From an uncultured Oscillospiraceae bacterium (GTDB taxonomy: Bacteria > Bacillota_A > Clostridia > Oscillospirales > Oscillospiraceae), in assembly GCA_910579155.1 (NCBI GenBank), contig CAJTTS010000112.1:1-9729 (forward strand): 9,729 bases of DNA. The letters run 5' to 3'. A program made the translations under genes and the position numbers. Within the stretch, counting starts at the first letter, position 1. Every line of letters begins with the position of its first letter. This document shows, one piece after another, positions 5,233 through 9,729 of this stretch. The notes below the pieces were generated by a model that was not told the DNA's origin, searched no databases, and saw nothing but the letters and a program-made list of their open reading frames with translations.

Positions 5233-6992
5233 TCACCCGCGCATTTTCTTCAGCCCGCGGAAAAAGTGCCCATTCATCATCTCCACCAGCCCGTCCATCA
5301 CAGCGGGCGTCATGGCTCCGCCAGACAGCATGGCCAGCTGCCGCAAAGGCATATCCTCCAGCATGGCATCGATGATCTTGCTGAACTCCTCCATCCCTTC
5401 TCCGCCGCCCATAGTCTTGGCCATGTTGGCCTTGACCTGCTTGACGAAGAACCGTCCCACAAAGCTGGCTTGAACCTCGCCCAGAGTGGAGTTGGTGGTG
5501 AAGGGGCGCAGGCTCCGCTCCGGGGGCACCGGGTGGTCCAGCACAATCTCAAACTGCTCCTTGGATACGGGCCACTGCTTGGCGGGATCGCAGTAGGCGG
5601 GAACTTTTCCATTGAGCCCCGTGTTGGGAGCCATGCCATGAACCTTGACCGTCTGGGACAGCCGGATAGCCCGGCTGGAAGAACCAATCTCCACCGTGTA
5701 CGTTCCACTATCCACCCGCCAGTCTCCGGCCTGGGCGTCTAGTAGGCGAAGGCCCGCCGATCCAGGGTCAGCTCCACCGTACTGCTCTCACCGGGAGCCA
5801 GCTCTACCTTGGAATACGCCCGCAGTTCCCGCACCGGGCGGAACATCCCACCGGCAGGCGGGGCCACATAGAGCTGAACCACCTCTTTCCCAGCCCGCGC
5901 GCCGGTGTTCTTCACCGTGACCTGGACCGTCAGGCTGCCGCCCTCGTCCAGCTCATGGGCGGACAGGGTCAGGTTCGTATACTCGAACTCGGTGTAGCTC
6001 AGGCCGTGGCCGAAGGGATAGGCTACCTCTTTGCAGGCCTTGTCATAATAGCGGTAACCCACGTAGACGCTCTCCCGGTATTCCACATTGCCACCGTTCC
6101 CAAAAAATCCATGGCAGGGGGTGTCCTCCAGCGCCAGCGGCCAGGTTTCCGCCAGCTTGCCGCAGGGGTTCGCCTTGCCCAGCAGCAGATCCGCCACAGC
6201 GCTGCCGCTGTTCTGTCCGCCCAGGTACATCAGCAGGATGCTGTCCACTTGCTCCCGCCAGGGCAGCAGCACCGCCCCGCCGGTGCTGAGCACCGCCACG
6301 ATGGGGGTTCCAGTTTTTATCAGCTCCGCCATCAACCGGTTTTGGTTCTCCGGCAGATCCATGTGAACGCGGTCAAAGCCCTCACTCTCAAAGCTGTCCG
6401 GCAGGCCCAGCATCACCACCGCCACATCCGCGCCCCGGGCGGTCTGCCCCGCCTGGGCGATCAGTGCCTCGTCTACGCCGCCCTCGGCCTCGAAGCCGTG
6501 GGCGTAGGTGTATTTGACCCCTCTTGCGTCCAGCGCGCCGCACAGGCTGGTGAGCTGGGTGGGGTTGATCTTGCTGGAGCCGGCCCCCTGATACCTGGGG
6601 TGGCGGGCGAAGTCCCCGATGACCGCCAGCTTTGTGCCCTCTTTCAAGGGAAGGGTGGAGCCCCGGCGCAGCAGTACCGCGCTCTCCCGGGCGGCCCGTC
6701 CGGCCAGCTCGTGGTGGGCCGCCTGATTGTAGGCCGTTTTGGCGTTTTGCGCCACCCGCAGGGCCAGCGCTACCATCCGGGCGGCGCAGGCATCCACCAG
6801 CGTTTCGTCCAGCCGGCCCTCCCGGACGGCTTGGACGATTTTTTCATCGTTTCCATCGCAAGGCCCTGGCATCTCCAAGTCCAGTCCTGCCTTGATGGCC
6901 TCCACTGTCGCGGGAAAAAAGAGGGCCACCTCGTGGCCATGGATCGTGATCATCATATTGGGTTTGACGCTGCGACTGACTATCTCTGCCAT
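5233..6992 (-). pseudogene. glycoside hydrolase family 3 (beta-glucosidase-like), truncated and frameshifted
   Basis: Start ATG at 6992 with AGGGAGG at 7006-7000. The first frame (417 codons) ends at TAG 5741-5739. Homology continues without a gap in another frame from 5739 (YDAQAGDWRVDSGTYTVEIGSS) to TGA at 5233, so one base is missing at the TACTAGACGCC junction. Visible: AIKAGLDLEMPGP at residues 32-44 (end of the GH3 barrel); RESAVLLRR...LPLKEG and KLAVIGDFA opening the alpha/beta sandwich domain (103-129); ESEGFDR at 202-208, where the family's acid/base region lies; PFGHGLSYT at 326-334; then an FnIII-like domain with VQVTVKNTGARAGKEVVQLYV. The normal N-terminal barrel of roughly 250-300 residues, with the nucleophile SDWG aspartate, is missing. 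It would have hydrolysed beta-linked sugars in the cytoplasm, but this copy should be inactive. A read error cannot be excluded for the frameshift, but not for the missing barrel. Confidence 0.88.
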
Positions 6993-7011
6993 ATCAATGC
7001 CTCCCTGTTTC

Positions 7012-7054
7012 AAAAAGAGAAACGCTGACTGCCCGCAGACACTCAGCGTTTCTC
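7012..7054 (-). terminator. intrinsic terminator of the Rpn-like gene
   Basis: On minus, GAGAAACGCTGA (7054-7043), a 14-base loop and TCAGCGTTTCTC (7028-7017) form a perfect 12-bp stem, followed by TTTTTG (7016-7011). It begins 6 bases after the stop of the upstream gene and ends 19 bases before the ATG of the GH3 pseudogene, which therefore has no room for a promoter of its own. Confidence 0.92.
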
Positions 7055-7060
7055 TGATTT

Positions 7061-8026
7061 TCAGTTATTTAACAGCTTTGCGTACTGGGTGCGCTCCTCC
7101 TCCGAAATCTTCAGCGCCGCCATAGCCTGCTCCATGCTCCAGCCCATACTGTCCATCAGGCTTTTGATGGATGCGGCTATGCCTTCGGCGCGGCCCTCGG
7201 CGCGACCCCTGATGCGGCCTTTTTCTTCCACGCCCTGAGATAAATTGCACATAGCTTGCACCTCCGCTTCCAGTGTCTCTGTCATAGGGATATCAAAATC
7301 ATCTTGTAAGACCTGCCGCTTTTCCGCTATCCCCGCTTCCGAAGATAGAAGAACGTCCAGCAGCTTCAGCACTCCATCGTAATTTTCACCCTCGGCACCA
7401 CCCAGGCACAGCATGACCACACTCATCAGGTCATAGTTCCTGACAGGCTCCTTCACATTACCAATCAGGTTTTCTTCCACCAAACGATACCGGGTAATGC
7501 TGTTTTGTCGATTCTTCGGAGTCATCATACAGACGAAAATGGAGTAAACTTTCTTTATCTTTTGGTATTCGGAATGAATGAACTCTGTTCCATATTGCGC
7601 GGAAATCATCCGACTGCAATGGTATATTGCCCGCTTCACCATGGGATAGCCTGTGTTGAGTTTGCCCTGCGCTTCCACGTTAATGATAAGCTGAATCAGT
7701 TCGCCGGATACCGGCGCCCATGCTAAAAAACGGATATCGAAGGTGACCTTTCCTTCACCTTGGACAGTGTCCTCATTGCTGATGCCCCGAACCTTGGTGG
7801 CGTTAGTCTCGCCCGGAGTAATCGCCACCTCCCCCACCTGGGGCGTTCCCTCAATGTATTTCTCGGCAATTTCCTTCACACCGCAATCCCGGTATTCCTC
7901 CAGGCAGCTTTTCATGATCCAGGCCAGAATAATTTTCTCCGACAGGAGCTTCCTGCACGCGGCATCATATTGGGCATTTTGATCTGTTACGCGGATATCC
8001 TCCGCAATGGGGGTGTTGACTTCCAT
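7061..8026 (-). CDS. Rpn-like PD-(D/E)XK nuclease family transposase
   Basis: 321 codons from ATG at 8026 (AGGAG at 8041-8037, 10-base spacing) to TAA at 7061. The N-terminal half reads SEKIILAWIMKSC at 29-41, then the nuclease core TFDIRFLAW...LIINVEAQ, with D97, E118 and Q120 fitting the D-(x)n-ExQ signature of PD-(D/E)XK enzymes of the Rpn/PDDEXK_2 group, followed by YPMVKRAIYHCSRMI. The C-terminal tail holds GRAEGRAEG repeats (274-282) and a helical SLMDSMGWSMEQAMAALKISEEE end, common in this family. These proteins are often annotated as recombination-promoting nucleases or putative transposases and occur in many copies in gut Clostridia (family knowledge). No frameshift; its own promoter and terminator make it a single-gene unit. 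The biological role of this copy is unknown. An Rpn-type defence or recombination role is possible. Confidence 0.88.
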   Translation of the reverse strand: MEVNTPIAEDIRVTDQNAQYDAACRKLLSEKIILAWIMKSCLEEYRDCGVKEIAEKYIEGTPQVGEVAITPGETNATKVRGISNEDTVQGEGKVTFDIRFLAWAPVSGELIQLIINVEAQGKLNTGYPMVKRAIYHCSRMISAQYGTEFIHSEYQKIKKVYSIFVCMMTPKNRQNSITRYRLVEENLIGNVKEPVRNYDLMSVVMLCLGGAEGENYDGVLKLLDVLLSSEAGIAEKRQVLQDDFDIPMTETLEAEVQAMCNLSQGVEEKGRIRGRAEGRAEGIAASIKSLMDSMGWSMEQAMAALKISEEERTQYAKLLNN

Positions 8027-8053
8027 ATCCGCATCTCTCCTGTCTCTATTTAC

Positions 8054-8082
8054 ATTCTACCATACCCAAGGGAAAAAATCCA
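8054..8082 (-). promoter_or_regulatory. probable promoter of the Rpn-like gene
   Basis: On minus, TAGAAT (8059-8054) is preceded by TGG, giving an extended -10. A weak -35, TGGATT (8082-8077), sits at 17-base spacing. The start would fall near 8047, about 21 bases before the ATG and just ahead of the AGGAG. Confidence 0.5.
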
Positions 8083-8184
8083 CAGTTTTATCGCTGTTGT
8101 GCCAGTCGCTTGTTGATGATTTTATTTTCCGAGAACCTATTCTTATTTCCTTCCGCTCCAACCATCTACCCTAACAGAAAGCGT

Positions 8185-8213
8185 TTGTACTGCCGGTGGA
8201 GCTATGGTATACT
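8185..8213 (+). promoter_or_regulatory. strong + strand promoter with no downstream protein gene
   Basis: TTGTAC (8185-8190), a 17-base spacer ending TGG (extended -10) and TATACT (8208-8213). Transcription should start at about A8220. The next protein gene on this strand is not within the window. The transcript would run at once into two hairpins. Confidence 0.7.
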
Positions 8214-8219
8214 GGCTTC

Positions 8220-8305
8220 AGAGACAACGAGGCGGTGACGCTTCGGTTCTCTCTTTATGCAGCAGGCCCCCTCCACCTGGAGGGGGCCTGCCGTGTTTCA
8301 TTCGA
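8220..8305 (+). ncRNA. candidate small RNA, two stem-loops
   Basis: Starting at the predicted transcription start, AGAGA (8220-8224) pairs with TCTCT (8248-8252), enclosing a 7-bp stem CGAGGCG/CGCTTCG (8228-8234 with 8239-8245) around loop GTGA. A second perfect 13-bp hairpin (8262-8291) follows, then CGTGTTTCATTCGATTTT, a loose T-rich tail. Size would be about 85-95 bases. The 3' end overlaps the last codons of the opposing phosphoesterase gene. No Rfam family is recognised. The call is inferred from promoter plus structure; it could instead be a short aborted transcript. Confidence 0.4.
8262..8291. terminator. 13-bp GC hairpin between convergent transcripts
   Basis: GCAGGCCCCCTCC (8262-8274), loop ACCT and GGAGGGGGCCTGC (8279-8291). 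On minus it begins 7 bases after the phosphoesterase stop, in terminator position, but lacks a T-tract there (TGCATAAAG). On + it is followed by CGTGTTTCATTCGATTTT. It probably acts in both directions, weakly on T-tract criteria. Confidence 0.55.
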
Positions 8306-9044
8306 TTTTGGATATCCGCTCCCACTGGAGGACATACCGCTGGTCGATCACCTGATTGGTGTGGTAATGGCCCAGGAACCAGGTGGAGCAGCGGCACCGC
8401 TGGCGCACCGTTTCCAGAAAATCGGTGAGCGCGTCCGGGTTGTAGCCGCGGTCGATCTTCGGCAGGATGCCGCTGGGGGCGCAGTGGGTGAGGACGCAGT
8501 CCACCTGCCACCCGGACCGCTCCAGGTTGGCTTCCGCCTCGGCGTACTCCGTCTCGCTGGGCATCTCCTCGGGCCACCACGAGTGTCCCAGCACCCGGAA
8601 CATGGCGTTCATCCTTCTCATCGTCCAGTAGCGCCGCTCAAAATCCAAAGCGGCGGGGTCAAGGATGCCGTCCTGGATATCGTGGGAGGCGGCTCCGCCC
8701 ATGGTAAACCAGGTGAGCCCACCGATCTCGAATATCTGCCCCCGCATCAGGTGGAGGACGTGGGGCCGCACCGCATGGACTCTGCCGCCGTGCCACTCCC
8801 GCTCAGGGTAAGAGTTCAGCAGGCTGAAATTTTCATGATTTCCATCCACAAATAGGGTGGTAAAGGGCTTGTCCTCCAGCCAGTCCAGCTTGTGTCCATC
8901 CACCTGCTCCCCGGCCCACACGCCGCCAAAATCACCCGCGATGATCATGCAGTCATCCCGACTCATTCCCTTCAAATGAGGAAAATTCTTTGTAGTGAAC
9001 CGATGAAAATCACCGTGGGTATCGCCTGTGATCCAGATGCCCAT
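8298..9044 (-). CDS. calcineurin-like metallophosphoesterase
   Basis: 248 codons from ATG at 9044 (AGGAG at 9058-9054, 9-base spacing) to TGA at 8298. All metal-binding blocks of the calcineurin-like phosphoesterase fold are visible in order: GDTHGD with D8 and H10, GDFGG with D38, GNHE with N69 and H70, THCAP with H187, and GHYH with H226 and H228. It has no signal peptide or membrane segment, so it acts in the cytoplasm. The family cleaves phosphomono- or phosphodiester bonds using two metal ions; the substrate of this member cannot be told from sequence. It is intact and of normal length. Neighbours are unrelated, and convergent transcription from 8208 could overlap its 3' end. Confidence 0.93.
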   Translation of the reverse strand: MGIWITGDTHGDFHRFTTKNFPHLKGMSRDDCMIIAGDFGGVWAGEQVDGHKLDWLEDKPFTTLFVDGNHENFSLLNSYPEREWHGGRVHAVRPHVLHLMRGQIFEIGGLTWFTMGGAASHDIQDGILDPAALDFERRYWTMRRMNAMFRVLGHSWWPEEMPSETEYAEAEANLERSGWQVDCVLTHCAPSGILPKIDRGYNPDALTDFLETVRQRCRCSTWFLGHYHTNQVIDQRYVLQWERISKIE

Positions 9045-9081
9045 CTTGTACCACTCCTTCTATGTCAGTGTAGCAGTACCG

Positions 9082-9087
9082 ATGATA
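9082..9087 (-). promoter_or_regulatory. possible extended -10 of the phosphoesterase gene
   Basis: On minus, TATCAT (9087-9082) is preceded by TGTGG, an extended -10 arrangement. No good -35 lies at 16-18 bases. The start would fall near 9075, leaving a leader of about 30 bases with AGGAG. Confidence 0.35.
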
Positions 9088-9182
9088 CCACAATGCTGGC
9101 CCAATAGCCACCCGCCATATCCAACGAATCACCGGGCTTGAACTTGGGCAGATCCTACTGTGTGCTTGCCGCTTGGTCTCAG

Positions 9183-9220
9183 AAAAACAGGGATCACCCA
9201 TGCGTGGGACAGGTGATCCC
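9183..9220 (-). terminator. intrinsic terminator of a leftward transcript
   Basis: On minus, GGGATCACC (9220-9212), a 13-base loop and GGTGATCCC (9198-9190) are followed by TGTTTTTCT. This is a clean Rho-independent terminator. It would end a transcript coming from the structured block to its right; the phosphoesterase gene starts only further left. Confidence 0.8.
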
Positions 9221-9221
9221 C

Positions 9222-9655
9222 GCGGCATCTGAAATCAAGAAATTATCCGAAGGACGTTGTATTCCTATCCTTCTTCCGCCTGTATTCGACACTACTCCCC
9301 CAGGCGTGGGCGGCAGACTGAAACCGCGCTGTGCGCGTCACGGGAATTTCACCCCTCCGAGGATCGCTCCGAGCCGCCCGAGTGGACGGGAGTATCATTG
9401 TGTGCTGACGAGGTCGTTGCGAAACAGCTTGTCCGCTGTTTCTGGACAGATGGGTACCGCTCGCCGCCTTATTTGGCCGTCTTTGATGGGGAAACCCCAC
9501 AGGCGGGTCTTGGCGCACCCTCCAGGGTCGCTTGCTCGTCAGGGAACGTATTTCAGTCGCCGGATGTGATCGGGTTGGCCCGGTGTTTTTCAAGGTTCAC
9601 CGGGGGCAACGGACAGCCCCCTCACTACTAAGCCGAGTTCGTGAGGGGGTTGCAC
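9222..9655 (-). other. GC-rich structured block, no convincing protein; candidate RNA
   Basis: About 430 bases are open in several frames on both strands, but all conceptual products are rich in R, P and S and lack known motifs, the usual picture for structured GC-rich non-coding DNA. Hairpins include CCCCCTCAC/GTGAGGGGG (9617-9649), CCCGGTG/CACCGGG (about 9580-9606), TGGGG-TTT-CCCCA and GAAACAGC/GCTGTTTC (9421-9442). The minus-strand terminator at 9183-9220 fits a leftward RNA of about 430-470 bases. I looked for tmRNA, RNase P, SRP and 6S RNA signatures and found none convincing. It could also be a dispersed intergenic repeat. Confidence 0.35.
9617..9649. other. 9-bp hairpin at the right edge of the structured block
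   Basis: CCCCCTCAC (9617-9625), a 15-base loop and GTGAGGGGG (9641-9649). On + it is followed by TTGCACCAAATTATTTTTACTTTT, so the T-run is 13 bases away, too far for a standard terminator. On minus it would lie near the 5' end of the candidate RNA. Confidence 0.5.
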
Positions 9656-9691
9656 CAAATTATTTTTACTTTTGTATTACTCCCGAATTAG

Positions 9692-9714
9692 AACATAGGA
9701 AATCTGGCTATGTT
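9692..9714. repeat. 7-bp inverted repeat near the window edge
   Basis: AACATAG (9692-9698), a 9-base gap and CTATGTT (9708-9714), in AT-richer DNA. It may be an operator or leader hairpin of something beyond the window. Nothing else is recognisable in 9656-9729. Confidence 0.3.
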
Positions 9715-9729
9715 GAAAGAAAGCGGAGA

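Noticed and set aside
5955..7028. 357-codon + frame opposite the GH3 remnant
   Set aside because: Low-complexity shadow of the GH3 sequence; the minus strand carries the recognisable family motifs.
8196..8855. 219-codon + frame opposite the phosphoesterase, starting just upstream of a promoter -10
   Set aside because: Its start precedes the predicted transcription start, and its content mirrors the phosphoesterase gene; no RBS.
9138..9631. Protein genes in the structured block (three overlapping frames of 116-143 codons)
   Set aside because: Overlapping frames on both strands with R/P/S-rich products, no motif and no consistent RBS. Better explained as structured non-coding DNA.
9620..9650. 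RNase P-like 3' signature (AACTCGGCTTAGTAG on minus)
   Set aside because: The match to the conserved 3' GGCTTA region is short, the bases sit in a self-contained hairpin loop, and the DNA upstream on that strand is AT-rich with no GGAAAGTCC-type 5' core.

Overview
The window looks like chromosomal DNA of a GC-rich member of the Clostridia. Oscillospiraceae-type gut bacteria are the best guess, but this is inference, because no taxonomic marker was searched. The reasons are: a compact tRNA array with CCA encoded in the genes; strong AGGAG-type ribosome binding sites; an approximately 806-residue bacterial LeuRS starting at TTG; a PD-(D/E)XK 'Rpn-like' transposase-family gene; and several relics of clostridial integrative elements.

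Layout, left to right. (1) 1-806: tRNA array Gly(TCC, 3' part only)-Arg(TCT)-His(GTG)-Gln(TTG)-Lys(TTT), all on +, closed by an intrinsic terminator. Four of its spacers hold hairpins, and two of those spacers are related repeats. (2) 845-1420: decayed IS5-family transposase on the minus strand, abutting a short + strand piece that resembles the C-terminus of a large serine recombinase. (3) 1537-1793: near-consensus promoter, good RBS and an unrecognised 53-residue ORF. (4) 1823-4489: leuS with its own promoter and terminator; this is the main housekeeping protein gene. (5) 4500-5150: graveyard of mobile-element fragments: the first 13 codons of a tnpV-like gene (+), a palindrome-rich block of about 120 bp, the first codons of another mobile-element gene (-), and a C-terminal fragment of a beta-class DNA methyltransferase (-). 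(6) 5233-6992: glycoside hydrolase family 3 beta-glucosidase-like pseudogene (-), lacking its N-terminal catalytic barrel and frameshifted near the 3' part. (7) 7012-8082: intact Rpn/PD-(D/E)XK transposase-family gene with promoter and terminator (-). (8) 8185-8305: strong + strand promoter with no protein gene behind it, followed at once by two stem-loops: a candidate small RNA. (9) 8298-9087: intact calcineurin-like metallophosphoesterase (-). (10) 9183-9729: a GC-rich, hairpin-dense block of roughly 430 bases with no convincing protein, bounded on its left by a good minus-strand terminator: a candidate structured RNA or dispersed intergenic repeat.

The genes do not form one pathway. tRNA genes and leuS serve translation. 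The phosphoesterase and the Rpn-like gene are independent single-gene units. The rest is accessory DNA in decay. The parts most worth a second look are the candidate RNA at 8220-8305, the structured block at 9222-9655, the paired relics around 4586-4705, and the covarying hairpins between the tRNA genes.
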